A stretch of DNA of 64,000 nucleotides from Cenococcum geophilum 1.58 (GCA_001692895.1 KV748242.1:744001-808000); one strand, 5' to 3'. Positions 48,449 to 61,771 are shown, counted from the stretch's first letter. The notes: generated from the sequence alone by a model not told the origin. Translations and numbers: made by a program.

Positions 48449-50951
48449 ATGCCTCCCTTATTTACTAATATTACTAACAACAACTCTTCGATCCTTTCGG
48501 AGCTTAATTCTAATTAGTTTACCTATTCTAACGCCGGCGATAAGCAATTAAGTAGCTCTATTACAGATACTCTAACTCTAAAACCTCGTTAAAAGCGTAA
48601 GCTCGCTGCGACTTTTAGCTAGGGTCTTACCCGTAACCCTCTCCCTGGTAAGCCTAGTTATAATAGCAAGAATAAGATCTGGTATCGTTCTATATGCAAA
48701 TAGGACTCTACCTCTCTTATATCTACCTATATATACTTAGCAAAGCAGTATAGTATTAAGATTTAGGCAGGAGAGATTAAGGCTAAGAAGCTTTAGCAGG
48801 AATGGCTTTTAAATATATTTAATAAGATAGAGAATTAGAAGTAGGCACGGCTTAAAAGGTATTTAAAAAATCCTTTAATCTGCTATTAATTATAAAGCTA
48901 TTAATAAAGCTCTTATCTAATTAATTACCCTTTAAAATCTACTATATAATGCAGCTTCGTAGCTAGAGCTCTAGGCGTTACTTATAACAGTTAATTATAT
49001 AGTAGAAGATGTCCTAGTTACTGCTGTAGGAACTATACTAAAGCTAATTAAGACTTTATTTATAGTATATTACAAAATACTAAAATTAAAGCTTTATCGC
49101 TCTCTCTTAAAAATCCACTTCTTAATTAATATATGGACGTTACTAAACCACCAAGCCTTTTAAGCGATCGTCGCCTACTTTATTAATTTAGATACGTGTA
49201 TATTATAAAAAGCTCTTTTAGCTCTACCAGAGCTTTCCTTATACGGTGGTAAGGACTAAGCCGCTGCCTTTAGTTAGGTCGCTAAGGACTATAATATTTT
49301 TAATAAAATTGGCTATATATATAGCGGTAATTATAGCGCTAATAATAAGATGTGTCGCTTTATATCTATAAGCCTTTAAGAGAGAAAACTGCCCTACTAG
49401 AATCCTATTTATAACCGAATTTAATATAGCGGTTATATTATTAACCTTACCCTTTAAGCCTTCTTCTACCTTAAAGATATAGACGCTATAAATAAGGCTG
49501 TGCAATAGATAGATCTTAATAAGAATTTAGTAATTAATAAGAAGCTTACGTAGAGGATAAAGAAAGCTAAAGCTGCTAGCTAGAGAGAGAGATTGGTATA
49601 CTAGGCAAAGTTTATAATTTTATTATTTATATCCGCTTTTTAGAGTCTTACTAGAATAAGTTTAAAGCTCTATATAGAAGATCTATTCCTATAGATAATA
49701 ATATATATTAGAACTTATAGTTTACAGTCCTTAATATTATTAAGTAGGAGAAGGTTTAATTAGTAAGTGGCGCCTATATAACCAACTAGTATAAAAAAGT
49801 AAAAGATAACTACCTTATACTAGAGGACTGGAAAATTATTAATAAAATACACTCTTTTCTACAGCCGTTTTATAAGGTTACTTTAATAAATTAGGGTAAC
49901 TTCTTATTAAATACTACGAGCGCTTAAAGGTGAGTTTTTTTAATACCTTAAAGGCCTTGCTAAATCTAATGTTATAGGAACGATTTTAACTAAATATACG
50001 CCTTTTTTCTGCCGTTATTACGAGCTGGTACGCCTTTAATAAATATTATAAGCTTACTAATAAGACTCCTATATACGCCGCGTTAGTCCTCCTTTATCTA
50101 TTATATTAGAAACTCTATATTATAAAGCACTAAAGGGAGGATTAGTATAAGCCTATATTTAATATAGTAAGGGAGCTTTAGGAGGATAAGTATTTAAATT
50201 ACCTAGTTGCCTTAGTATCTACTTCCTTAATTAATTAAGCTAATGAGCCTTCCGACACTAAGCTCTATATACGCCTACTTAACGTTACTAGTGGTATTAA
50301 AGAAGAATTTAAAGACTTTATTAATGCGAAGCCTATATTAGTCTAAGGAATAGCGTTTAATTAGTGGCTTAATCTAACGCGTTACAGTAACTACCTATAA
50401 TTCTCTTAGATAGTAATTAATATACTATTTATACCCTCTATATTAGCAGAGGCAGAGCGAATCTTCTTAGGTGCTTGGTAAATAATATTATAGGATTATA
50501 TATTACTAGGAAGTACAAATATTAAGCGTATAGAGTGTTTAAAGAGCTAGCTACGTAGTAATATTACAGCAGGTGGTAAAATAGTAGCTCTATAGTTAAT
50601 AGATAAGGTCTTTTTTTCTTTTTTTCTTTTTTTTATATCCATTGTATTATACTACGTATAATACTACGCATGCAGCCTTAGGCTATGGCGCTATAGTTCT
50701 ATATACATAAATCCTTTCTAGGCAGCTTAATACATACTAGTAGGTATGTCCTAGTAGTTTATAGTTTCCTAGTAAAATACTAAGATACTACAACTACTAG
50801 GGAATGAGAAAATAGTAAGAAAAACTATAAGAAATCCTAACCCCTGTCTCTATCCTTTTGCTCTCTAATATCTTTTACCCAGAAGCCTAGTAGGAGGTAC
50901 CTCCTTCTAGTAGATAAGGTCTTACTAGACGGCAGAGGATTGTTAAAATAG
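48449..50951 (+). pseudogene. hAT-family transposase, RIP-degraded
   Basis: An ATG at 48449 opens a frame with an N-terminal region resembling the BED-finger part of hAT transposases. Near 49230 the core reads ELSLYGGKD, then VAKDYNIFNKIGYI, then NYSANNKMCRFIS, matching hAT core blocks. Near 50430 the C-terminal dimerisation domain reads IPSILAEAERIFLGAW and NIKRIECLKS. These blocks lie in three different frames with many stops, so the gene is dead through indels and RIP. A SINE-like insertion (50613-50911) splits the last codons. Removing it with one duplication restores LIDKVLLDGRGLLK. The terminal inverted repeats and 8-bp duplication of the element were not located. Confidence 0.8.
50613..50911 (-). 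mobile_element. SINE-like retroposon copy 1
   Basis: A segment of about 299 bp flanked by 12-bp direct repeats AGATAAGGTCTT (50601-50612 and 50912-50923). At its left end on the plus strand is a run of T with interspersed C, so on the minus strand it ends in a poly-A-like tail preceded by AATGGATAT. This structure (variable long duplication plus A-rich 3' tail) is that of a retroposon copied by target-primed reverse transcription. No protein is encoded. Copy 2 is at 52366. Confidence 0.75.
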
Positions 50952-52352
50952 TAACGACTATAACACCAAGCTAAAGCTTGTAATATTTGGAAGTAGCTAT
51001 AAAATATTAACCGTCCTTTAAAGCTCCGTGCCTAATTTAATTGATTTAGAGCCTAAATTTAACCTAAAATACGTGCCAAGACTCTGTATAAGACCTAACT
51101 AGGTTTAATATTTAATATAATATTAATACTAAAGGCGCGTTTAATATTAATATCAATAACGTAGTGCCAGAAGCAACGGGTTAAGGAATAGCGGTGCCGA
51201 CAAGAGCAACGATTAAACATGCTCGAGGCCGGCCAGTGTAGGCAACGATTATCGTGGGGCTGAAGAAGCTGGATGTCAAGCGCTTCGGCCGCCAATCGAA
51301 ATTCACGAGTTCGTGGCACAAGCGAAGCAAATGTGATATCTGACATCTCGATCACGCTAGCAGGGAGGGTGCCGACTCGCTAAAGCCACCTTCTTGTGGA
51401 GCGAAGACCATCATATCTTGTACGAGTAAGCTCCCTATTGACGGTAGGCCTTTGTTTTTAATGCCTTAGACATTAACTGTCCTTAACAGACATCGTCCAC
51501 GGTATTCTTTTCCTTGCACGTAGGGCATTCTAAGTCGCCCACAAGAGGTTAGACTCCAACGGCCGCAAGCTTAGTAAAGTGTAAGAAAAGGTATTAGCTA
51601 AGGTAACTTAAAGTAATTGTATTATATAATAGTAGCGTAATACTATCGCATATTATTACGCACTACCTAAGTAGGATATCTTAATATACGGTAGCACACC
51701 CCCAAAAATGCGCATTACTACAAATATCTCCAATTATATTTTTATTTAAAAGTCAGCCAAAACACGTTTTAGGTGTAATCTAACATAGCCCTAGGCTGAC
51801 TTACTATCCTTACCACCCTAATTAGATCCATTGTCCAATAGATAGTAACGTTCGATATTGTAACCGACTACCAGTACCATGCTAAGAAACCAGGATGCTG
51901 CCTGGAAGGCAGCATCAGCACTACCCTCGTATACCTCGTATACCTTATATTACCCTGTTTCGACTACGTATTAGTCTCCCCTTTTATCTTATTTCCTACG
52001 CCGTCTTCATGTATATATACCACTTGATTTCCATAGATTTACAATTAAGTCATTCATTCAATTCTTCGCACTGTAAAGCTTACAGATATACTAGTAATCC
52101 TTATCCTTTTCTAATCTAATGTTATGCTCAAGCCCAACCCACTCAACCATACAAACCACCGGAGGGGTAGCAGCAGTGTCTCGCGACTGGACGGGCTGCC
52201 GGTTGGAATGCCTTATAAGCTCTCCAGCCCATACCGCCGTATGGGTAGCGCAAGGTCGTGACATCTAACTATCGTCTTTCTTGATTCTTATAACGTAAGA
52301 TTATCTTTTTCTATTATATCTTTCTAGGGCAAAGAATTAACCCATCCTAAAA
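50952..52352. other. Intergenic, end of hAT element and unassigned DNA
   Basis: Bases to about 51160 are AT-rich and probably hAT tail. From about 51160 to 51600 composition is normal, with no convincing gene; an 86-codon minus-strand frame at 51095-51355 is unrecognised and crosses the AT-rich edge. A perfect hairpin GATGCTGCCT-GGA-AGGCAGCATC lies at 51894-51916. A short palindrome CATACCGCCGTATG lies near 52230. Confidence 0.4.
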
Positions 52353-52365
52353 GTTCTAGAGAAGT

Positions 52366-52695
52366 TTTTTATTTTATTTTATATCCATTATATTACACTA
52401 CGTATAATATTACGCATGCAGCCTCTAGGCTATAGCGCTATAGTCCTATAGTCCTATAGTCCTATATATATAAATCCCTTAGGGCAGCTTAATATGTACT
52501 AGTAACTACGTCCTAGTAGTTTATAAATCCCTAAGCTAGGGTTTTATAGTTTCTTAGTAAAATACTAAGTTATAAGTAACTACTAGGGAATGAGAAAACG
52601 GTAGAAAAGAAAACGAATCCTAACGCCTATCCCTGTCCATTTGTAATTTATTTCTATCCTTTTGCTTACTAATATCTCTCTACTAGGATCCTAGT
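52366..52695 (-). mobile_element. SINE-like retroposon copy 2
   Basis: About 330 bp of the same family as 50613-50911, in the same orientation. It is flanked by 13-bp direct repeats GTTCTAGAGAAGT (52353-52365 and 52696-52708). The left end is T-rich (poly-A on the minus strand). The two copies share GCATGCAGCC, AGCTTAATA, CTACTAGGGAATGAGAAAA and TATCCTTTTGC. This copy has a triplicated CCTATAGT and a duplicated stretch near AAATCCCT. Confidence 0.75.
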
Positions 52696-52708
52696 GTTCT
52701 AGAGAAGT

Positions 52709-54557
52709 GTCTGGGAAGATACGCTTGATCAACCTTGTCCCTTTCGATCAAGCTACCTCTACTCCAAGCCTGATCTGCACTCCAATCATCTGAGTCTTAC
52801 TCATCTCGTTCGTGCTCTGATAGGTGCAAATATTGCGATTCATGACGTTTGGATATATAGAAAATGCGGTGCTGGGAGAGGGAATTAACAAGTCTAAGTG
52901 ATCAAGGACAGGAGCGGAAGAGCACGATGGCGTCTTCGTCAGGCCGAGATTCTGTATATCATTGCCTCACTTCTAGACGAGACTCTAAGAAAACGTGCTT
53001 TTCGCTTCTGGATAGCTTTCATCACAATGGCATCAGGCCGACATCAGCATGCAAGTACATGCGTAATCGACCTGACGCATGCCCACTTTAAAATTTCAGA
53101 GTCAGCCTAAATTCTCATTCCTAGTGGAGTGGCCTTGCTATTTAGTCTCCACCGGCTCCATGGTTGATCCATCACAATGCGTTAACTCTCTTCTAACTTC
53201 ACGAAACATTTACAGCCAATGACGTGCTAGCCCAGCGATATAACCGACAGAGCCAATCATGATAACAACTGAAAGCAGCTCAGGTCCATCTAGCCAAGAC
53301 CCCGCTTCGGCTACTTTCTCAAAGGCGGATTGCTGGGTCTGGCTTGGCGAGCAAAAAGGGCAGGGTCACTCAAGGGCTCCTGCGAAACCCCAAGTTGCAT
53401 AAGTAGGGGCGGAGTAATGTTATTGAATAGGATTGAGTTGATTGTCTGAACATCCAAGGAATCATTCTGTTGCTGAGATTGTGAGCTTGAAGGCAGTTGA
53501 CATAGACCATAATGGCGTTTGAGGGAGGCTCAGAAAGCGACTGACAGACGTGTTAAACTTGCCAACGGTGATAACTGGTAAAGCAAAGTCTAGATTGCTC
53601 GAAGCAGCCATCGAAACAGGATTCGAAATGCTAATACGCTCATGCAAAGACCGACCGCAGAAGCACATTTAACGACAGAACTTGAGGACATGCCAGTAAC
53701 CGCCTGTCACCAAGAAGGGATGTGCAGTGACATGACAGGGGATGCAATTGACTATAATACAGACGGCCTCCCTCGCACAGAACGCACAGTACAAGAAGAC
53801 GCATCAGCAATCCATCTGTCCCCACTCGGGCAAAGTGTAAAACTCCTCGCTGAATGTCCAGCAGCCCGCGCTAGAAGGAAGAAATGAGCTCCGCGGTATC
53901 ACCCTCTGAACAACAACATGAAACTCCATTCCCATCCTCCATCCGAACCAGCGCAATGCAGAAAAAAGTTGAGGACGGGATATCAGTCTGTGTATAAAAG
54001 AAAGTATGGTATGGTAACGAGTGAATATGATCCGGACCTTATCCTAAGTCCAAAGATTCCACAGTTTCCATTTTAGTTCCGGTGACGGAGCGCCTTCTAG
54101 TGTTTCACCTACCCTCCTAATCCACCCCAAGGGAGTCGGTGATGTGTGTGTATGCCCTGAGACAGGAAAGGAGATTCGTAACGTCAGCCAAGCGAGTGGT
54201 GGTCGCAAAAGATAAGAGAATAGAGGTGGACATAGATGGAGAGATGAATAGAGGATGATTTCACCAACATCCAATGCTGCCCGTCGAAACTCCATGAAGG
54301 TATCCCAGTCCGACCCAAAAAAGATTTGTATACCTCCCAACCAGATCGCTGATAGCAATGTGCAAATGTCAGTCTGTTGTAAAAATCAAAACATCAAAGT
54401 AACAAGGGTGAACTATGTCCAAAAAAAAAACCAAAAACCAGTATGTCGCTTGCTATCGTAACTCATGAGGAGAAAAGAAGCCCAAGTCGGGATTAAAGAG
54501 ACACCACTTCGAAAGGTCAAAAATTGTTTGACACGCCGTTCCGCAAGCAGCACGCGC
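52709..54557. other. Intergenic between SINE copy 2 and hapB
   Basis: Normal base composition. Small frames occur (for example 52898-53110 plus, 53642-53887 plus and 54044-54358 minus), but none resembles a known protein and they overlap others, so none is called. The right part, next to the hapB stop codon, probably holds the hapB 3' untranslated region. Confidence 0.4.
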
Positions 54558-55697
54558 TCATCCATCATCATCCGCATCATCCTCATCATCATCCTCGCTG
54601 TCTTCACTTGTACTAGGCCTCTGGACTGGGAGCACGGTGGTCTTAGGCTTCTTTGTCGAAGGAGTTCCTTTCGCTTGGGTCATAGCGGGAGCTTTCCTCT
54701 TGGACCCGGAGCTCGCTTGAGCCTGGGTGGCTTTGGCAGGAGTATGGGCGTTTTCCTTATCACCGCCATCGTCGGCATCCCCACCGGTAGCCTTGGCAGC
54801 AGCGTCCATGNCTGCAACTTCATCAGCAGTCAAGAAGCGTCCACCAGGGCCGCGCGGTCGCCTCATCGCGTGATTATGTCGGGATTCGTGCAGATATGGC
54901 TTTCGTCCTTTCGAGGTGAGGCGAAGCGCGTCCTCGAGTTTCTGACGCGCCATGCGTCTCTTCAGAATCCGATGAAACTGCTTCGCGTTGACGTACAACG
55001 GAGACTCTTCCGCCGCCCCGGCCGCGAGCTCAGGTGACTGTTGATGCTGCTGAACGGGAGGCGCCTGTTGAGGCATCTGAGGAGGTACGGAGGGTCTTGC
55101 GGCGGCGTGGTTCATGACCGGCTGAGGGTGCTGCATCGCAGGGCTGCTGATCTGGCTCATCCGCCTCTGCGTCATGGCTTGCCCCGTAGGCATCTGACCT
55201 TGAGATGCGAGAGCTGCTGCGCTCATCGCCCCAGATACCGATGTTGGGGATCGTGGTGCCACGCGTCCATCGGTCTTGATCTGCTGTCCGGCCATCCTGG
55301 GAGATGCTCGCGGATCCTGTGTGAGTTGACCTTGCAGAGCTTGGTCGTAATAACCCGGACCCGCAGCAGCAGCTGTAGCCATCGCCGCCGCTTGTGTCGG
55401 TGATATTCCGTACTGCTGATGCATTCCTGGAGGAACTCCATAGGCCTGCGGATAAGCCATTTGCTGGTGGACCTGATGCTGCTGCGGGTTCGGAGCGCCG
55501 GGTTGTGAGTATTGATGTCCTTGGGACGGGAGTATCGGTGATGTTTGTTGATAGGATGGATGCATCTGAGCTTGTTGATTTGGCGATGTTATCGAAGGGT
55601 TGCCTGGGCCGGCGTTTTGCGGAGCCCCGCCGTAGCTCTGCAAATGGGCGGGCGCATGCCCGTGATGAGGTTGCTGGTACTGGGCGTATTCCGTCAT
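54558..55697 (-). CDS. hapB: CCAAT-binding complex subunit HapB (NF-YA/HAP2)
   Basis: A single-exon frame of 379 codons from the ATG at 55697 (MTEYAQYQ) to a stop at 54558. The frame stays open upstream to 55808 but has no other ATG, so MTEY is the start. The N-terminal 225 residues are rich in Gln, Pro and Ala, as in activation regions. The NF-YA core lies at about residues 230-288. It opens with [18 protein letters not shown], which binds the HapC/HapE pair, followed by [20 protein letters not shown], the CCAAT-contacting part. The tail is rich in Lys/Ser/Thr and ends in an Asp/Glu-rich run. In fungi the complex regulates iron, redox and many metabolic genes from the nucleus. One N at 54811 leaves one residue uncertain. 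Confidence 0.95.
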   Translation of the reverse strand: MTEYAQYQQPHHGHAPAHLQSYGGAPQNAGPGNPSITSPNQQAQMHPSYQQTSPILPSQGHQYSQPGAPNPQQHQVHQQMAYPQAYGVPPGMHQQYGISPTQAAAMATAAAAGPGYYDQALQGQLTQDPRASPRMAGQQIKTDGRVAPRSPTSVSGAMSAAALASQGQMPTGQAMTQRRMSQISSPAMQHPQPVMNHAAARPSVPPQMPQQAPPVQQHQQSPELAAGAAEESPLYVNAKQFHRILKRRMARQKLEDALRLTSKGRKPYLHESRHNHAMRRPRGPGGRFLTADEVAXMDAAAKATGGDADDGGDKENAHTPAKATQAQASSGSKRKAPAMTQAKGTPSTKKPKTTVLPVQRPSTSEDSEDDDEDDADDDG

Positions 55698-57612
55698 GTT
55701 TGCGATCCCCTCGAGGTAGAAGGTACCTGGGGTACAGAGGCGGGCTTGATGTACGCGATGCTTGAGCGTCGCCTCCAATCCTACCCTGGAAACGCCACTA
55801 TAGGGCACAGACCTTGACTGCTATCTCGGTATATGGGGCAAGCCACCGGAAATGACAGGTCGACGAGTCACGGCGAAGGGTCTGGCTTCGTACAGGCGAT
55901 TGGGGAAGCGTTGTATAGGAGAGAAATCGCGAACGGGACGGTTTGTGGATACTGGGAAGCGCGACGTGAATCGCAGAGTCGTAGCTAGTGGCGGAAAACT
56001 GCAGCCTGAAGGGAAGGTAAGATCAGCAATGGCCCAATGGCTGTCTCGGGTCGAAACTCTGGGGAACCAATACGAACCTTGGAGCGTACGAGCTGGAAAA
56101 AAAATCTCGCGTGAAAGTCGATACGGTGATGCTCGTAGGCCTGCTCGGTTCTTCGGCGGATTATGAAGCTTCCTTCGATGTTCCTTCTTTGTTTGCTGGC
56201 CGGGTGTCAAATGTCGGGCCTCCCGGGATATCAGGGACTTTGCTGGGCTGAGCTTGGTGGTCACGTCACGGCAACCTGATGCTTGATGCGTTGTCAATGG
56301 CCACGCTGATGAGGCGGAATCGATAGATGCGCACGGAGACAGCCTCAGCGCGGTCGTCTGAGGCGCTAGGTGGTCCCGATGCTATTGGGCGCGTCGTCGA
56401 CGTGAGGCGGTGCGCTGGTGCTTAAGCAGTTATGACAGGATCGGTACAAAAGTGGCCGGTGATGAGGCCCGCACCGTGTGGGGTATGGGACCGTTGCAGA
56501 AGTTTGCCAGTAAGAGGGTTGAAATTGGATACGATCTGGGGGGAAGACGGTGGTTTGTTAGCTTGGTCCGCGCAAAGTCGAAGCAATTGGAGGATGTCGA
56601 GGGTGGGCATGTGCTGGCGGGGAGGTCGATTGGAGATGATGCGTTGGCAATGCAGGTTCATGCACGCCCAACAAGAACCTTACCGTCTTAATCAGAGCGA
56701 TGCGCATCCACGTCGCAATGGCGACTTCGTTATTTCTGTGCCGTCGCAAGGTGACGTTGGATGTTTCTATTCTGTCCTTCCGGCTGATCAATCTATCCGC
56801 GGCTGGCTGGGGGAAGGCTCGGAAGTGCGAAGATATAAATTGTCGCAACGCGCAGACGACGCCAGCTGACTCCAGAGCGAAGTAGCCGGGCGCTGGACAG
56901 AGTTCTGGGCCTGGAATTGGGGATGAAGCGCAACACACACACACAGGCTATGTATCGCGAGAGGGTCCGGCGAGGTACCGTGCTGCTTTCGGGAGCTGGC
57001 TGGGGCAATGTTAGAGATGACAACCCTTTTCGGGCTCTGGGGAGGACGCTTGGCTGCGCCGTGCGGTCGGCGCCGTCCTCTTAACAGCTGCCAAACCGTG
57101 CTATGGGCGTTGAGTGGACGAGAATGAATTCCAGCAGGAACTTACCGAGTTTAGGACCGCAGACGATGTCAGTCACGAGATTTTATGGAGGTGAGGGTTC
57201 TTTGGGTTTTCGTTCGCTGGTGGGCGATTGTCTTACCCGTGCGGCCAACAGGAGGAGAGGCGAGGGGCGTTTTGGGTTGAGGGAGCGAGGGTTGCTGCTT
57301 GTCCGGGGCCTGACGTGCATCCACGAGCCTCTATCGTCGTGCAGGAACTCGTGATGGCGGGCTGATAGGTAGCCGTTGGTGGTGCGCGGGTGATTGGTGT
57401 TCGAAGAGAAGCTGCGCGGAAGACGAGTGGTTGGATTGGGTCTGGGAGCGAGGCGACTAGGGATTTTATTCGATGGTCGGCGGCTGGGCTGGAAAGCAAA
57501 GGCCCCCAAGACACGCTGGACGGCCCTATGGCGTGGCCGTGCCTGGGGCAAGTATTTCAGGGAACACGGGAGCAATAGCAACGCAATCTCTTTCGTTCGC
57601 AGCAACAAAGCA

Positions 57613-57693
57613 GGAGTTGTAGTTGTAGCAGCAGCAGCAGGCAGGCGGCAGCAGTTGCAGCAGTTGCAGTAGTTGCAGCAGTTGCAGCAGTGG
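57613..57693. repeat. GCAGTT / GCAGCA short tandem repeat
   Basis: An imperfect tandem array of GCAGTT and GCA units, read as CTGCAA/CTGC on the other strand. It would encode Ala/Thr or Leu/Gln runs in shadow frames, which explains the odd low-complexity open frames here. Confidence 0.75.
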
Positions 57694-60507
57694 CCGGCGG
57701 CAGGGAAGAGGGCGAAGTGCTGGTCAGTCGAGGGAGAAGATGCGCTGCAGGGTGCCCGGTCGGGACCTGCAAACTGAGGGGCGCAGTACTCTGCTGGCGG
57801 GTGTTGGCGGTGAGAATCGACACGTCAGGCCTCCTAACACGAGCTCCTGAGCTGCTCGACGCTTTTGCGCAAGAACAAAACGGGCTGGCCCGGCGGGAAA
57901 GCAAAAGAATAATCAGGACACTGCAAGCCCAGTTCTCAGGGCCAGTACAGAGCCAGCTGGAGCCGCCTTTTTCAAAAATTTCAGCGGCCTGAGCAATCAC
58001 AGAAATGCAGTCGCTTCTTTTCGCGCCGGGGACCAACTGTGGGCCAACTTTGAAGCAGTCACTTCTCGCCATTTCTGCCCTACGCAATTTCTGCGCGGCC
58101 ATTGGGCGATTAATGGAAATTGACTCGGCCCTCAGCCCATGGTGTGCATGCATTCGCTCGCCTGCCTGCCTGCTGCTGGGGGTGGCAGGGAGGCTGGTCC
58201 TGCGCGGGGGAAGACAGCGAGAAAGTGAGAGCGTCGCTCCACGCTAGGCGGTTTTCGCCCTCTTTCCCCCCCTCCCGCCCGGTGCACGCCCGTTACCTTG
58301 CAAGGTTTTACTTCGCGGCTTGTTCAACGGGCTCTGCGGGCTCTGATGGCTTCTCACGGGCTCTGGACAGGCATCATCGGACGAGACTTGCCCGGTTGGG
58401 GGCCGCCAAAGCGGCCGGAGATTTAGAATTTGTAACCAAGAACAACTAGGAACAACTCAGAACAAGTCCCACGCCCCGCCCAGACCGTTCCCATCAGCCC
58501 GTCACACAGTCACGCTGCGGGAAATGGACACCACGAGGTACAGTACAGACCAGTGCACCCAGTTGCAGGCCCGGCGCTGCAGTTCGCTCGCTGCCCAAGT
58601 GGCCAGAGCGGCGAGGAACTTTCCATCATTTTTTGCGGCGCCCTATGACAAACGAGAGCTGCTGGCGCGCGGCATCATTGGCTGACGGAGTCGTCGCGGC
58701 TTCGTTTCAGGACCAGTCCCAACGTCAGCGTGTCGCCCTGGTGCTTGTCGATCATGCATCGCCCGTCTTCCAACCTGAAAAAAGTCAAAGCTCGCGATCT
58801 TGCTTATGCAAAGAATCTTCGCGCCGTCGAGCGGAGAGGATGTGTGAGGCGTTTATCCGAGCTTGGTCGCAGATCATAGCAGCACGGCAGCAGTGAAGGG
58901 AAAGGCAAGTGAGCCCCTGTGAAAAGGCTTTTGCGGGGCTGAGTCGACTCCCCTTGGTCTCAAGTTCATGGGGGTGCTTTTCTGATATCGCACCGAAAAA
59001 GGGCCATAATTCCAGCGGCGCAAAAGGGCTTTATTCCCAGCCGTATTTCCTAGATTCCCTATTTCGCTACTTCCCAGATTCCCAGGTTCCCCAACCATAA
59101 TTACTCCCCCGGCCGTTAGCCATGACCGTTAGTCGTCCGCCGCCCGAGATGATGATTATAAAAACACCATGCCTCTTTTGTCAGATGCTAAGGCCATAAA
59201 CTTTCGATCCGCAGCTGCGGTTCCGCCGTGCATTCGCTCGTTGCACGGCGTCTGTAGCATGATGTGTGCTTTTCGGTCTTGTTCTCCCAATCGGTCCATC
59301 CCCGGACGCCCCAAAAGCAAAGAACGAGGTGGAAATGATAGCACAGACCGCACGAAACTGCACCGTCGCCATCGTCATGGCCATGGCCAAGAGTAGAAGC
59401 CCAGAGCCGCCTCGTCCGGAACTAAGCGTGACTTCACCTTCTGTCTTTGCACCCGGTGGTCGATCGCACCCGCGGGCTCTAATGACTCCAATGACTCCAT
59501 GCGGTTGAGGCTGAAATAGGTTGACACCTGATCAGAAACTTTTCGAGCCTTGGGCTGTTGGACATGGGACGCCGTACCGGCACCGCATCGCACGACATTT
59601 TGCTTTATCGGAGCTCGTATTATCATCTCGGTTGCGGCCTTCTGACTTGCACCCCGACTTCAACTGTCGTGGCCGGGTTTCGTCATCTCATCTCATCAAA
59701 AAGTCTGATATTATGATATTACCCGAAACGCGCAGGCAGACCAAGGTCCTAAGTACCGACAGGACCGGCCCTGCGAACTTGGAAACAGGCAGAGGGTGCA
59801 TGGGGGTGGCTTTGAAGCGGTTCAAAAAGTATGGATGATCCGCCGGACTCGCCGAAGCCCTGGCCAGCCTCCAAGGACTCCCCTATCGCCACGGCGTCCG
59901 GGGCGTGGTCTCGATTCAATGTTTTGCAGCGTAACCGGAATTCCCAAATACCTCTTTTCGCAGCAGGTGGCTGGTTGCTTGCATCACATGACTGGATCTA
60001 CCACGATCACAAACCATCCTAACCACCCTTACCACCCTTACCACCTCTACCACCTTCTCCCCGAGAACCGGAGGCCGTAGCCACAACGGCTGAATCGGGA
60101 CGGGACAGCCCTATATCGCTGCTTGACCTATCGTCTTACCAATCAAAAGCAGTTAATCAAAACAAGGTTACATCTCCCGCTGACCTGCAGCACGCTGGCC
60201 GCATTCCGCTGCTCTCCCCGGATGCACCGTCATCATCGTCCGCGGACCGCTGCTGCACCGGGTACAGGGAAAGTGATCAAAGCAAGCCGCTTACTCGCAT
60301 CTCGCAAATTATACTTTTTATTTTATTTTTATTGGTAAGTCAAAATGCTTGTTTTTAATTTTTAATTTTTTTCGCCTTTTCCCTCCTTCTCGCTCGCGTT
60401 TAATCGCTTTTGCGGCTTAGCCTGGACCCCGCCCCACTGGGGTTCTCCACATTTGCTTTTTGCGGCCACTCTCGCTTTCTCTCTCTCGATACGGAGGCTA
60501 ACTGACT

Positions 60508-60538
60508 AACCAACCAACCAACCAACCAACCAACCAAC
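60508..60538. repeat. AACC microsatellite
   Basis: More than seven tandem AACC units without interruption. Confidence 0.85.
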
Positions 60539-61771
60539 TCCCAGCCGCCCGTGCTCTCTAAAAGTCCTGGATTGTCAAAGGCGTCAGGCCCGTCACAACT
60601 CTAAAAAACCCATCGTGGCTCTTTCTTAATGCTGATCTCTATATACGGCACATCGCGCATCCGGGCAAAGCCGACAACCCGCAGCGCGCCGTACCGAGGG
60701 TAGTTATTTTAAATAGTAGCAGCTCCCAGCTCCCCCGCCCAGCACATGAAGGCAGCCGTTCCCGGCACGTGAGGTAGCACGTCAAAGGTAGCAGTTTTAC
60801 TTTTCGCGCCGGCTCGGCGCGCCGGTTCAATGATAAGGATCGCCAGGCCAAATGCACGGGCGAGGCAGCCTGGGCAATCGTCGACTGCCTAATCTAGCAT
60901 GTATGGTGTGAGAAGCAAAAGCGGATATGAGAAAGGTCTGGGGTCCGGGGTGGGGCGCGGGGAAATTCTCGAGGCTAAATTGCGCGTCCCCCAGTGAGCG
61001 TGAGGGTGTTTCTGCACCAAGGCAAGGCAAAGGCAAGGCAAGGCGAGGCATGCAAGAAAAAAAAACCAGGCATGGCTTGCCCCGGTTGTTGCATCAGGCA
61101 ATTCGCGTGTCCGCCCGTTGTCGCCTAATTTCCCTTCTCTTCTTCTTCTTTCTCTCTCTCTAGCGTGTGTGCGCCGCGAGATGGATTGGGCGCTGGGAGA
61201 TGGGAAAGGTTTAATTGAACGGCGATGTAGATCGCTTCTGTTGCGCCGGGACGCGCTGCCCGGACTCTGCTGCGATGCGTCGTTCACGTGGCCGCCAGCC
61301 CTCGTGATAAGCAGCGCCCCGGTTTCAGTTGCGCCGGACGGCTTACATGTTGCCCGCATTGGGGATCTTCACCGGTAAGTCAAAGTGATGCTAGGTGTGA
61401 TGGCTATGTTTAAAATTATTTCGATGCTGCTGTGGAACGGTGATGAAGCTTGGATCACCATTTGGAAGTCGGCGATGGAGCTGGAATGAATTCCGCTGTG
61501 CTACTCCGCTCTGTGCCTCCGCTACTCCAGATGCCTACCAAGATGATACCCCAAGCTCTGAAGCAATGCAAACCTCAGATCCTCTCCATCTCTACTCCAC
61601 CAACCGCACCCAAAAACAGCTCTAGGTAATTAGGTAATTAGGTAATCTCTGATCCAGTCATGAACACCCATCTAAATCCCCAATTCCCAAAGGAAAAAAA
61701 AAGACGCCAGCGAATGCACCCACCCAAACCCCTAATGCCCCCTCTATCTCTCAACCCCCCCTCAAACCCAC

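Larger units (their letters stand above)
55698..61771. other. 6-kb gene-poor region upstream of hapB
   Basis: GC-normal to GC-rich DNA with many overlapping short frames on both strands and no recognisable protein domain. Near hapB it probably contains a long 5' untranslated region and promoter. It is unlike the transposon block: no RIP signature and no long repeats. Simple repeats occur at 56936-56945 (AC), 57613-57693 (GCAGTT/GCAGCA), 60508-60538 (AACC) and 61130-61162 (pyrimidine run). A non-coding RNA or an intron-rich unrecognised gene cannot be excluded. Confidence 0.4.

Noticed and set aside
57183..57608. 141-codon minus-strand frame
   Set aside because: Low-complexity Arg/Pro/Ser-rich reading in GC-rich DNA, with no domain and no typical start context.
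57557..58153. 198-codon minus-strand frame with Ala/Thr and Leu/Cys runs
   Set aside because: The runs come from the GCAGTT/GCA tandem repeat; the rest matches no family and other strands are equally open.
58590..58615. TGGCCAGAGCGG, resembling a tRNA A box
   Set aside because: No B box or cloverleaf follows within tRNA distance.
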